Shown here piece after piece: positions 51,860-62,218 of a stretch of 64,000 bases of DNA. Origin of the DNA: DASZIT01 sp963770635. Its GTDB lineage: Bacteria; Actinomycetota; Acidimicrobiia; Acidimicrobiales; RAAP-2. Made by a program: the position numbers and the translations under genes. Below the pieces are notes generated by a model, which worked only from the letters and a program-made list of their open reading frames with translations, made no database searches and was not told the origin of the DNA. Positions within the stretch are counted from its first letter, which is position 1. Every line of letters begins with the position of its first letter. The stretch lies in the NCBI GenBank assembly GCA_963770635.1, contig CAVYQI010000005.1:496001-560000 (forward strand), in the 5' to 3' direction.

Positions 51860-53320
51860 CTACCGATGGGTCAGGCGCCACCACAGCGACGGCTCCGGCA
51901 CCGCTCGGGCCAGCCGGAGGGGTACCGATTCGGACTGGGTGCCCAACGCGTAGGAAACCGTCCCGACCCTGGCCCCGGTGCGCCCGCTGGACGGCACCGC
52001 CAACGTATGGCTGGCGACGATCGTCTGGCCTGGCCACGCCAGCAGGGTGGCGGTCTTCGATGTGACCACCGCCACCTGGTGTTTCACCCCTCCCCAGGTG
52101 GACAGGGCGCTGCCCACCGGCTTGCCCACCGAGCTCACTGCGACCGGGACCACCGTCTGTTCGGCGGCCGTCAACAGCGTCTCCGCCACCGGTCGGGTGA
52201 ACTTCTCCGGGTCGGGCACGTAGAGCTCGTCCTGGGGGATGGTGGTCGTCGGGGGAGGTGGGGCCGTAGTGGTGGGCGGGGGCGGGGGCGCCCCCGGTGT
52301 GGTGGTGGTCGTGGTGGTGGTCGTGGTGGTGGTGGGAGGAGGGATGCCCGCCGGGACCGGCTGCCCGATGACCGCGATCAGCACCACCGCGGTCTGGCCG
52401 TCGATCACCCGCCGGCCGGCCAGCACCATGCAGCCCCCGGCCTCCGAGGTGTACCCCGATTTGATCCCGATCACCCCGAACGAGCCGATCTCCGGTACCA
52501 GGTTGGGAAGGGTCCCGATCTGGGGCAGGGTCACCTTGGACTCGCCCACGATTTCGGCAAAGGTCGGGATGGCCATACCGGCCGCCGCCACCTTCAACAC
52601 GTCGGCGGCGGAAGAGACGGAGCCGGGGTCGACGCCAGCGACGTCGGTGTAGTGGGTATTGGTCATCCCCAACGAGGCGGCCAGGGCGTTCATCTTGGCC
52701 ACGAACGCCGTCGTGCTCCCGGCGTCCCACACCGCCAGCGTGTAGGCAAGATTGTTGGCCGACAGGGCCAACAGGCCCTCGAGGAGTTGCCGCTCGGTGA
52801 TGACCTCGCCGGCAACCACCTCGGCCACCGAACCGTCGGCACTCTCATCGTTCTCATACTCGGTGTGATCGGCGGCGGTCATGGTCAGCGAGGGCCCGGG
52901 GCTGTTGGCCGCCACCGGATGGTCACGGAGGATCACTACCGCGGTGGTGATCTTGGTCAGCGAGGCGACCGGCAGCGACGTCTGACCGGCGGTACTGGCG
53001 TCGAAGCCGAGCGCCGGGATGCTCACCGCACCCTGGCCGGTCGACGGCCAGGGCAGGACCGGCGGGCCACCCGGCACCGTCACCGACGCCAGGGTCGACG
53101 ACGCCGCCGGCACCGGCAGCGGTCGGGTCACGTGCCACGCTTCGACCGACACCACCCCGAGGATGAGGACGGCCAGCACCACCAGCAATGACCACCGGAG
53201 CCGGTGGGTCCGGTGCTCGCCGTCACCGCCACTGGGTGGGAAGCACACGATCGCCGTCGGTTCGGGAGTTCCGGGAACCGGTCCGGTAACGATCGGTTCC
53301 TCCTTGGTGCCCTCGATCAA
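51860..53320 (-). CDS. D-alanyl-D-alanine carboxypeptidase (PBP5/DacA type)
   Basis: 486-residue penicillin-binding protein trimming peptidoglycan stem peptides. A membrane helix at about 44-62 anchors it. The active-site motifs are SLTK (S120, K123), SAN (186-188) and KSG (286-288). After the catalytic domain a linker with 12 consecutive Thr (329-340) and further Pro/Thr blocks leads to a C-terminal region (about 360-486). Start TTG overlaps the ftsK stop (TTGA), so it is coupled to ftsK. Confidence 0.92.
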   Translation of the reverse strand: MIEGTKEEPIVTGPVPGTPEPTAIVCFPPSGGDGEHRTHRLRWSLLVVLAVLILGVVSVEAWHVTRPLPVPAASSTLASVTVPGGPPVLPWPSTGQGAVSIPALGFDASTAGQTSLPVASLTKITTAVVILRDHPVAANSPGPSLTMTAADHTEYENDESADGSVAEVVAGEVITERQLLEGLLALSANNLAYTLAVWDAGSTTAFVAKMNALAASLGMTNTHYTDVAGVDPGSVSSAADVLKVAAAGMAIPTFAEIVGESKVTLPQIGTLPNLVPEIGSFGVIGIKSGYTSEAGGCMVLAGRRVIDGQTAVVLIAVIGQPVPAGIPPPTTTTTTTTTTTTPGAPPPPPTTTAPPPPTTTIPQDELYVPDPEKFTRPVAETLLTAAEQTVVPVAVSSVGKPVGSALSTWGGVKHQVAVVTSKTATLLAWPGQTIVASHTLAVPSSGRTGARVGTVSYALGTQSESVPLRLARAVPEPSLWWRLTHR

Positions 53321-55833
53321 CGGGCTTCGAGTTCCTCGACCGTCATCAGCACCGCCCGAGCCTTGGAGCCTTCCGACGGTCCCACCACCCCGCCGCGCTC
53401 CATCAGGTCCATCAGACGGCCGGCCCGGGCGAAGCCGACCCGGAGCTTGCGCTGCAACATGGATGTCGATCCCAACTGGGACCTGACCACCAGGTCCATC
53501 GCCTGGGCCAGCAGCTCGTCGTCATCGTCATCGGCGCCCCGCTCGCCGGACACCCCCGACCGGGTCACCTCGTCGATCCCGGCCACCACCTCCATGGCTC
53601 GCTGGCGCTTCCAGTGGGCCGCCACCGCCCGCACCTCGTCCTCCCCCACCCATGGGGCCTGGAGTCGCTGCGGGTTCGACGACGATGCGGTCACCAGCAG
53701 CATGTCGCCCTTGCCGATCAGTCGCTCGGCCCCCGGCTGGTCGAGGATGACCCGGCTGTCGGCCAGCGACGACACCGAGAACGCCATCCGGGAGGGGATG
53801 TTGGCCTTGATCACCCCGGTGATGACATCGACCGACGGGCGCTGGGTGGCCAGCACCAGATGGAGGCCGACGGCCCGGGCCATCTGGGCGATGCGGCAGA
53901 CCGAGTCCTCCACATCGCGGGCAGCCACCATCATCAGGTCGTTCAGCTCATCCACCACGATGAGGATGAACGGCAGCCGCTGGTACCGCGGCTCGATGGC
54001 CTCCGGCTCGCCCGACTCCTCGCCGTCGACCTGCCTCCCCAGCAGGTGGAGCCGGTACGCCTCCTCGTGCTCATCCAGCTGGCCGGCGTCGACGGCCAGG
54101 TTGTAACCGGTGATGTCCCGCATCCCGGCCTCGGCCAGGAGGTCGTAGCGGCGCTCCATCTCCTTGACCGCCCAGGACAGGGCGTTGGCCGCCTTCTTCG
54201 GGTCCACCACCACCTGGGTCAGGAGGTGGGGAAGGTCGTTGTACTGTCCGAGCTCCACCCGCTTCGGGTCCACCAGCATCAGCCGGACCTGATCGGGGGT
54301 GGCCCGGGTGAGGATGGAGGTGAGGATCGAGTTGATGCACGACGACTTGCCTGACCCGGTGGACCCCGACACCAACAGGTGGGGCATGTCGGCCAGGTTG
54401 ACCATGACCGCGTTGCCGGCGATGTCGCGCCCCAGGGGCACCTCCAACGGATGACGGGCCCTGGCCGCCTCCGGCGAGGCCAGGATGTCGCCGAGGGCCA
54501 CCAACTGGCGGCGGCGATTGGGGACTTCGACCCCGATCGCCGACTTGCCGGGGATGGGGGCCAGGATCCGGACGTCGGGCGAGGCCATGGCATAGGCGAT
54601 GTCCTTGGACAGCGACGTCACCCGGGCGACCTTGACCCCGGCGCCCAGCTCGAGCTCGTAGCGGGTCACCGACGGGCCCACCGTGCGGCCGACCAGGCGG
54701 GTGTCGACCCCGTGGGCGGCCAGCGCGTGCACCAGGGCGGTGCCGCCGGCGTCCACCTCCCGCTCGTCGACGGCGTGGGGCTTCAGCCGCTTCAGAATTC
54801 CCGGCGGCGGCAACTTCCATCCCCCGGCCCCGGCACCCAGCTTCATCTCGAGCTGCGATCCGGTGCCCGCCTTGACGGCGGCGTCGGGCAGGGTGAGCGG
54901 GTCGGGCGGGCCCGGCGATCCGGCGGTCGGGTCCGACTGGAGGCCGGCCACCACCGGCAGCGCCACCTCGGGCACCACCCCCATGTCCGGATCCGGGCCC
55001 TCGCCCATCACCTTGGCCGGGTCACCGTCAGGCAGGATCCGGCCGAACGGGTCGGTGGGGTGCTCGTCGTCGACGCCGGTCTCGACGGCGTTCGATCTCC
55101 CCTCCGGCCCGCCCCGGGCCACATCGAACGCCCATCGGGCGGCCACGCTCATCCCGCGGGCCGCGGTCCTCACCGACACCCCGGTGAACAGCACCAGGGC
55201 CACCACCATCACCGCCAGCAGCACGGTGGCGGCGCCGAAACCCCCGAGGCCGGCCCGCAACGGATTGGCCACCACCGCGCCGATCCAACCTCCGGCCGAG
55301 GACAGGCTGGCGGTGGACGCCGAGAGCTCGGGCGATCCCCCGGCCAAGGCGGCCAGGCCGGCGATCACCAGCTGGGTCAGGGTGCCGCCGAGGACCGCCC
55401 GGCTCGGGTCCCGCCGGGGAACCGGATCCTCGTCATGGCTGCGGCCGGCGATCAGACGGACACCGACGGCGGTGACCACCACCGGCACCAGAAACCGCCC
55501 CCACCCGAGGAGGTCGCCGAGCACCCGGCGGACCCCGTGCCCGGCCGGGCCCAACGCATCGGCGTAGAGGGCCAGCACCGCCAGCAGCCCGGCGGTGACC
55601 AGCACCACTCCCCAGACGTCGGCGGCGTGGGCGGCGACCACGTCCCACATGCCGGCCAGCATCCCGCCATCCGATCGCCCGCGCTTCGACCGCGCCCGAC
55701 CCCGACCTCTGGACGCGGATCTGCTTCTGGTGGCGGCGTTTCCCCCGGAGCGGGAACGAACCGGGACCGCGGCCTTGGCTCTCGACCGCGAGGCTCCGGA
55801 TCGACCCGCCGGACGCTTGGTAGCGGTCGACAC
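53317..55833 (-). CDS. ftsK: DNA translocase FtsK/SpoIIIE
   Basis: 838-residue septal DNA pump. A very basic N-terminus (1-55) precedes four membrane helices (about 65-215). A linker follows, then the alpha/beta motor with Walker A VSGSTGSGKSS and Walker B FILIVVDELNDLM. The C-terminal gamma winged helix (LLAQAMDLVVRSQLGSTSMLQRKLRVGFARA, read in parts) recognises polarity sequences. It is followed by the carboxypeptidase and preceded by rnj, as in many actinobacteria. Frame intact. Confidence 0.96.
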   Translation of the reverse strand: MSTATKRPAGRSGASRSRAKAAVPVRSRSGGNAATRSRSASRGRGRARSKRGRSDGGMLAGMWDVVAAHAADVWGVVLVTAGLLAVLALYADALGPAGHGVRRVLGDLLGWGRFLVPVVVTAVGVRLIAGRSHDEDPVPRRDPSRAVLGGTLTQLVIAGLAALAGGSPELSASTASLSSAGGWIGAVVANPLRAGLGGFGAATVLLAVMVVALVLFTGVSVRTAARGMSVAARWAFDVARGGPEGRSNAVETGVDDEHPTDPFGRILPDGDPAKVMGEGPDPDMGVVPEVALPVVAGLQSDPTAGSPGPPDPLTLPDAAVKAGTGSQLEMKLGAGAGGWKLPPPGILKRLKPHAVDEREVDAGGTALVHALAAHGVDTRLVGRTVGPSVTRYELELGAGVKVARVTSLSKDIAYAMASPDVRILAPIPGKSAIGVEVPNRRRQLVALGDILASPEAARARHPLEVPLGRDIAGNAVMVNLADMPHLLVSGSTGSGKSSCINSILTSILTRATPDQVRLMLVDPKRVELGQYNDLPHLLTQVVVDPKKAANALSWAVKEMERRYDLLAEAGMRDITGYNLAVDAGQLDEHEEAYRLHLLGRQVDGEESGEPEAIEPRYQRLPFILIVVDELNDLMMVAARDVEDSVCRIAQMARAVGLHLVLATQRPSVDVITGVIKANIPSRMAFSVSSLADSRVILDQPGAERLIGKGDMLLVTASSSNPQRLQAPWVGEDEVRAVAAHWKRQRAMEVVAGIDEVTRSGVSGERGADDDDDELLAQAMDLVVRSQLGSTSMLQRKLRVGFARAGRLMDLMERGGVVGPSEGSKARAVLMTVEELEAR

Positions 55834-55886
55834 AGTGGAGCCAGGATACTCCCTGGGTTCCCCGACTTCGGGGACGCCCCCGCCGG

Positions 55887-57797
55887 TCAGACGGTGACGA
55901 TGACCGGAACGATCATCGGGCGCTGCTTGGTGCGGTTCCCCACCAGTTGGCCGAGGGCTTTGCGGGCCACCCGGTTGAGCGATTCGTGGTCCTGACTGCC
56001 GCCGGCCAACGCCTTCTCCAGCGCCTTGGTCACCAACTCCCGCGCTTCGTCGAGCAACCGGTCGGTGTCGTCGTCATAGGCCCAGCCCCGGGTCACGATC
56101 TGCGGGACACCCACCACCTCGCACCGCTTGAGATCGATGGTGGCCACGGCCATCACCACCCCGTCCTCGGCCAGCACCTTCCGGTCCCGCAGCACCCCGT
56201 GGCCGATGTCGCCGACCGAGCTCCCGTCCACGAAGAGATACCCGCCGGGAACGTCGCCGTCGCGACGGAGGCCGGAGTGGTCGAGCTTCACCGCGTCGCC
56301 GTCCTCGCACAGCAGGATCCGGTCCCCGGGGATCCCCATCGAGTTGGCCAGCCGGACGTGATTGGCCATGTGTCGGTACTCCCCGTGCACGGGGATGAAG
56401 AACTCCGGCTTGGTCACCGACATCAGGGTCGACAGTTCCCCCTGCCGGGCGTGCCCGCTCACGTGCACGGTGTCGACCCCCGAGTGGATCACCTCCACCC
56501 CGCGGCGGTGGAGGCTGTCGATGACCCGGCCCACCGACCATTCGTTGCCGGGAATCGGGTGGGCGCTGATCACCACCACGTCGTCCTCGCCGGAGGCTGA
56601 AGAACCGGTTCTCGCCGACGGCCAGCCGGGAGAGGGCCGACATCGGCTCACCCTGGGAGCCGGTGGAGATCACGCACACCTGCCCGGAGGGCAACTCGTC
56701 CACCTGTTCGATGTCGACCATGTCCCGGTCGGGGATGTCGAGGAGGCCGAGCTGCCGGGCCAGGGCGACGTTCTTCTGCATCGAACGGCCGAGGGTGGCC
56801 ACCTTCCGGCCACCCTGCGATGGCGGCGTCGGCCACCTGCTGGACCCGGTGGATGTGGCTGGCGAAGCAGGTGACCACGAACCGCCGGTCGGGACGCTCG
56901 AGGAACACCCGGCGGAGGGTGGCCCCCACTGTGGACTCCGACGGGGTGAACCCCGGCTCCTCGGCGTTGGTGGAGTCGCTGAGCAGCAGACGGATACCGG
57001 GGTCGGAGGCCAACGCCCCCATCCGGGCCAGGTCGGTCCGCCGGCCGTCGACCGGGTGGAGGTCGATCTTGAAGTCACCCGAGTGCAGGATGATCCCCTG
57101 CGGGGTGTGGAAGGCGGTGGCGAACGCCTGGGGCACCGAGTGGGTGACCGGGATGAACTCGACGTCGCAGGGGCCGATCCGCCGGCGCTCGCCGTCGCGG
57201 ACCGGGATCCATTTCACCTGCCCGGCCAGGCCGGCCTCGTCCACCCGGTTGCGGGCCAAGCCCGAGGGTGAGCTCGGAGCCGTAGACGTCCACCGGGAAG
57301 TCCCGGAGCAAGAAGGCCAGCCCGCCGGTGTGGTCCTCGTGCCCGTGGGTGAGGATGACCGCATCGACCCGATCGGCGTTCTCCCGCAGATAGGTGAAGT
57401 CGGGGAGGACGAGATCGACCCCGGGCATGTCCGGGTCGGGGAACATGATGCCGACGTCGAGGATGAGGATGCGGCCGTCGACCTCGATGCAGGCGCAGTT
57501 GCGGCCGATCTCGCCCAGGCCGCCGAGGAAGACGATGCGAACCGGGGCGCCGCCTTTCTTCCGCCGGGCGCCACCGGTGGACGACTCCGGCTGCCGCTGG
57601 CCCTTCTTGGCACCGGATCCCTTGGGCTGATGGCCGGACCCCTGGGCTTGATGGCCGGATCCCTTGGGCTGATGGCCGGATCCCTGGGGCTGATGGCCGG
57701 ATCCCTTGGGCTGATGGCCGGATCCCTTGGCCTTCGCCGAGCCCGCCCCCCTGTTTCCCGCCTTCTTGGCCGGGGTGGCCCGAGCGGGGTCAGCCAA
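55887..57797 (-). CDS. rnj: ribonuclease J (N-terminal repeat extension, three frameshifts)
   Basis: Metallo-beta-lactamase/beta-CASP ribonuclease with endo- and 5'-exonuclease activity. The first part has FLGGLGEIGRN and the metal motif LTHGHEDHTGG. One extra G in GGG near 57262 leads to the second part (HSGDFKID, LLLSDSTNAE, FASHIHRVQQVADAA). Another extra G in GGG near 56814 leads to GGRKVATLGRSMQKN and STGSQGEPMSAL. A further extra base near 56602 leads to VVISAHPIPGNE and PVHGEYRHM. Corrected length is 636 codons. The first 75 residues are a Lys/Gly-rich extension with GSGHQPK repeats. TTG 57797 overlaps the dapA end. Confidence 0.92.
57615..57719 (-). repeat. five 21-bp tandem repeats in rnj
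   Basis: Five contiguous 21-bp units (ggatcccttgggctgatggc type) encode GSGHQ-P/A-K/Q heptads in the RNase J N-terminal extension; a partial sixth follows. Units differ at a few positions and all keep the frame. Copy number may vary between strains. Confidence 0.9.
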
Positions 57798-58700
57798 CCG
57801 ACTGGCGATTCGATGAATGCTGGCGCAGCCGTTCGATGACCCCGCGGGCCTGGTCGACCAGTGACTCCGGCGCCTCGGCATTGGGAAGGCGGCACTGGCC
57901 GGCCGGGAGCCCCTGGGCCCGGCAGGCGGCCTTGGCCGGGACCGGATTCGGGTACAGGTCCGCAGCTCTCGAAGTCGTAGGACTCGACCAGCCGGTGGTT
58001 GGCCGCCCGGGCCCCGTCGAGGTCCCCGGCTTTGAAGGCGCCGACCATCTCGGTCATGGTCCCCGCCGCCCAGTGGGCGGCCACGCTGACGATCCCCACC
58101 CCGCCGACAGCCAGGAACGGGAGGGTGAGGGCGTCGTCGCCGCAGTAGACCTCGAAGGTCTCGGGGGTCTCGGCCACCACCCGGGCGGCGGCGGCCGGGT
58201 CGTGCGTCGAATCCTTCACGCCCGACGATGTTGGGGACCTCACCGGCCAACTCGATCAGCAGGTCGGTGCCGATGCGGCGCCCGGTACGGATCGGGATGT
58301 CGTAGAGCACCACCGGGAGATCGGTGGCGGCGGCCACCGTCCGGAAGTGGGCGGTCAGCCCCGCCGCCGACGGACGGTTGTAGTAGGGGGTGACCACCAG
58401 GACCCCGTCCACCCCGCTGCCGGCCACCGACTGGGTGAAGGCCACCGTGTGGGCGGTGTCGTTGCTGCCGGTGGAGGCGATGACCGGGACGTTCACCGAA
58501 CCGGCCACCGCCCGGAACAGCTCGAGGGCCTCGCCGTCGGACAGCACCGGTCCCTCGCCGGTGGTGCCGGCCAGCACCAGGCCATCGGACCCGGCGCCCA
58601 CCAGGTGGTCGGCCAGCGCCACCGCGCCGTCGATGTCGAGAGTCCCGTCGCCGTCGAAAGGAGTGACCATGGCGGTCACCACCGAGCCGAATCGCCCCAT
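57790..58700 (-). CDS. dapA: 4-hydroxy-tetrahydrodipicolinate synthase DapA (two frameshifts)
   Basis: First committed enzyme of DAP/lysine synthesis, a (beta/alpha)8 Schiff-base aldolase. The first part has TAMVTPFDGDGTLD, GTTGEGPVLSD and VVTPYYNRPSAAGL (catalytic Tyr). An extra G in GGG near 58223 leads to GVKDSTHDPAA with the catalytic Lys and the rest of the barrel. An extra base near 57966 leads to the ending LYPNPVPAKAAC. Removing both gives 303 codons, the normal length. The stop overlaps the rnj start. Downstream of the diiron gene by 5 nt. Confidence 0.9.
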
Positions 58701-58705
58701 CTTTG

Positions 58706-59935
<1,230 letters not shown>

Positions 59936-59939
<4 letters not shown>

Positions 59940-60721
59940 CGCACGTCCCCCTTGGAATGTGTGGTGGTGGTTGGGTAGGTGGTGTGTTGGTGGTCGGACT
60001 GATGGGACCGATCGGACTGCATGGCCCGGTCAGCGGCAATCGGGGCGAGATCCACCGGCTGGGACCGGTCGGGCGAGCGGAGGGCGGTGATCCCCGGGAG
60101 CACGAAGGTCTCGATGAGATGGCGGGCCTGGCCGGCGTCGGTGAGATCCATCTCACTCGACGGGGCGATGCAGTAGGAGAGCACGATCCGGGTGGCCCAC
60201 TCCGCGACCCGGGCGGCCTCCTCCGGATCCATCCATCGGATCAGGAACGGCGAGATGAAACGGGCGGCGGTGCCCAAGAGCCGGTTCGACTCGTCGAAGG
60301 CGAGGTGGCCGAGCACCACGTCGGGCTCGTGGGCGACCATGTAGGTCAGGGCCGGGTGCCGGGTGATCCGGGTCACCGCCTCGACGATGCCGATCACCAG
60401 CACGTCGGAGAGATCGTCGGCCGCCCCCATCCGGGCACCCAGGGCGGAGAACAACCGGGCCATCTCCGTCTCGGCCACGGCCCCCAGGAGTTCGTCCTTG
60501 CCTCCGGGGAACACCCGGTAGATGGTGGCCCGGGACACTCCGGCCCCGTGGGCCACGTCGTCAACGGTGGTCTTGCCCGTCCCCTGCCGGGCGATGCACT
60601 CGAGGGCGGCATCCACGATGCGGATCCGGTGGGTGGAGACCCGCTCGGCCGCGTCAGGGGTTCCCGAAAGCTCCCCCGGATCCGTCCGCACGACCCGGAG
60701 TCGCGCCCCCTGTGGTGTCAC
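59936..60721 (-). CDS. TetR-family regulator 1 (coupled to the diiron gene)
   Basis: 261-residue TetR protein. The helix-turn-helix is in GKTTVDDVAHGAGVSRATIYRVFPGGKDELL (about residues 50-80, given here in family alignment). The ligand domain follows. The C-terminal 40 residues are rich in Ser, Gln, His and Thr and probably disordered. It is similar over its DNA-binding half to the adjacent TetR gene (SRATIYR and FPGG shared), so the pair looks like a tandem duplication. GTG start 60721 has its own promoter. Confidence 0.9.
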
Positions 60722-60728
60722 GTTTGGA

Positions 60729-60758
60729 ACAGTAGGTCGATATTTGTCTCATTGTCAA
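60729..60758 (-). promoter_or_regulatory. promoter of TetR gene 1 and diiron gene
   Basis: TTGACA (60753-60758), an 18-nt spacer and TACTGT (60729-60734) on the minus strand. The -10 is 7 nt from the GTG, so the transcript should be leaderless. The -35 overlaps the end of TetR gene 2. A TetR operator would be expected here; I see no convincing palindrome. Confidence 0.65.
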
Positions 60759-61348
60759 GGATGGTCGGCCGGGGCCCCGGGCTCCGGGCCGACCACCACC
60801 CCGGCCAGCAGCTCGCCGCGTACCAGCTCGGACACCTGGGCCGGATCCTCCAGGTCCCACCGGCCGGGTGAGGCCATGTAGGAGAGCACCATCCGGGCCA
60901 GGAAGTCAGCGGCCTCGTCGGGGTCGACCCCGGGGGCCAGACCGTGCTGATGGAGGTACGGGATCAGGAAGTTGGCGACCGCACCCCGGAGGCGGTTGCT
61001 CTCCACCGTGAGGGTGGGGAGCAGGGTCTCCGGTTCGGTCTGCATCACCCGTTGGAGAACCTCGTGCTCCAGAATCGACCGGTGGGCGAACCGGATGCCC
61101 CGTTCCATCACCGCCTCGAGGCTCTCGGCCCCCTGGACCTCCTCGTAGAGCCGGCGGAAGAAGACCAGGAGCTGCCACACCACCACGTCGTGGATCAGCT
61201 CGTCGCGGCCACCGGGGAAGTAGCGGTAGATGGTGGCCCGGGAGACGGTGGCTTCCCGGGCGGCGTCTTCCACCGTTGTCTTGGCCAGACCCCACCGACC
61301 CACGCAGGCGTAGGTGGCCTCGATGATGCGCTGGCGGGTGTCCTGCAC
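60755..61348 (-). CDS. TetR-family regulator 2
   Basis: 197-residue TetR protein. It begins VQDTRQRIIEATYACVG. The helix-turn-helix is LAKTTVEDAAREATVSRATIYRYF (about 24-47, read in blocks), then PGGRDELI. The C-terminal ligand-binding part differs from TetR 1. The longer open frame to 61522 overlaps dapB and is not used; GTG 61348 is 10 nt after the dapB stop. Likely regulates the neighbouring TetR1-diiron unit or itself; targets unknown. Confidence 0.9.
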   Translation of the reverse strand: MQDTRQRIIEATYACVGRWGLAKTTVEDAAREATVSRATIYRYFPGGRDELIHDVVVWQLLVFFRRLYEEVQGAESLEAVMERGIRFAHRSILEHEVLQRVMQTEPETLLPTLTVESNRLRGAVANFLIPYLHQHGLAPGVDPDEAADFLARMVLSYMASPGRWDLEDPAQVSELVRGELLAGVVVGPEPGAPADHP

Positions 61349-61358
61349 GACCGGCCCG

Positions 61359-62150
61359 TCAGAACCCGAGCAGCGGCTCGAGCCCGAGGGTGAGGCCGGG
61401 TCGGGCGGCCACCGCCTTGATGGCCAGGGCGACGCCGGCCATGAACGAGGTGCGTTCATAGGAGTCGTGCCGGATGGACAGGCTCTGGCCCACCGAGCCG
61501 AACAGGACCTCCTGGTGGGCAACCAGCCCGGTGAGCCGCACCGAGTGCATCCTGACTCCCCCGGGGCCGCTTCCTCCCCGGGCTCCCTCGACCATCACCG
61601 TGGTGGTCGAGTCGCCAGGATACGGGTCGACTCCCGCCCCCGCCCGGGCCGCCGCCATCCGCTCGGCGGTCTGCATCGATGTCCCCGACGGGGCATCGAG
61701 CTTGGCGCCGTGATGGAGCTCGACGATCTCGGCGCCGTCGAACCACGGCGCGGCGATCTCCGCGAACCTCATCATCAGGACGGCGCCGATGGCGAAGTTG
61801 GCCGCCACCACGCAGTTGGGCGCGCCCAGGTCGGGGCCGGCGAACAGCCGGGCCAGGGTGACGAAATCCGCCTCGTCGAAGCCGGTGGTGCCGACCACCG
61901 CATGCAGGCCGTGCTCCGCACACCAGGCCAGGGTCGTCCGGGCCGCCGCCACCCGGGTGAAGTCGACCGCCACCTCGGCACCCCCGTCGACCAGGGCGTC
62001 GAGCTCACCAACGATCGGGAGGCCGCCGGCTTCCTGGCCGGAGCATTCGGGGTCGACCGCCGCCACCAGCTCGAGGTCGGGGTCGGTGGCCACCATCCGG
62101 CACACCTCCCGGCCCATCTTCCCCCCGGCGCCTATCACTCCGACTCGCAT
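61359..62150 (-). CDS. dapB: 4-hydroxy-tetrahydrodipicolinate reductase DapB
   Basis: 263-residue NAD(P)H-dependent reductase, second step of DAP synthesis. The N-terminal dinucleotide loop is VGVIGAGGKMGREV. VVGTTGFDE and ANFAIGAVLMMRF are conserved. The catalytic ELHHGAKLDAPSGT carries the His and Lys. The C-terminus ends FEPLLG-like (GLEPLLGF). Start ATG 62150 is set by homology and by TAGGGT 6 nt upstream. Confidence 0.95.
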   Translation of the reverse strand: MRVGVIGAGGKMGREVCRMVATDPDLELVAAVDPECSGQEAGGLPIVGELDALVDGGAEVAVDFTRVAAARTTLAWCAEHGLHAVVGTTGFDEADFVTLARLFAGPDLGAPNCVVAANFAIGAVLMMRFAEIAAPWFDGAEIVELHHGAKLDAPSGTSMQTAERMAAARAGAGVDPYPGDSTTTVMVEGARGGSGPGGVRMHSVRLTGLVAHQEVLFGSVGQSLSIRHDSYERTSFMAGVALAIKAVAARPGLTLGLEPLLGF

Positions 62151-62156
62151 AGAGGA

Positions 62157-62162
62157 ACCCTA
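62157..62162 (-). promoter_or_regulatory. -10 element (TAGGGT), leaderless start of dapB
   Basis: TAGGGT lies 6 nt before the ATG at 62150 in the 68-nt gap after the M16 gene. Confidence 0.5.
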
Positions 62163-62218
62163 CCGTCGGGGACCCCGGTCTCCCGGGGAGGCGACCGCCG
62201 ATGCGGCGGGGTTCGGGT

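Noticed and set aside
52240..52345. GGT/GTG-rich repeat as a CRISPR or satellite
   Set aside because: It is the codon-level result of the Thr/Pro linker of the carboxypeptidase, not a spaced repeat array.
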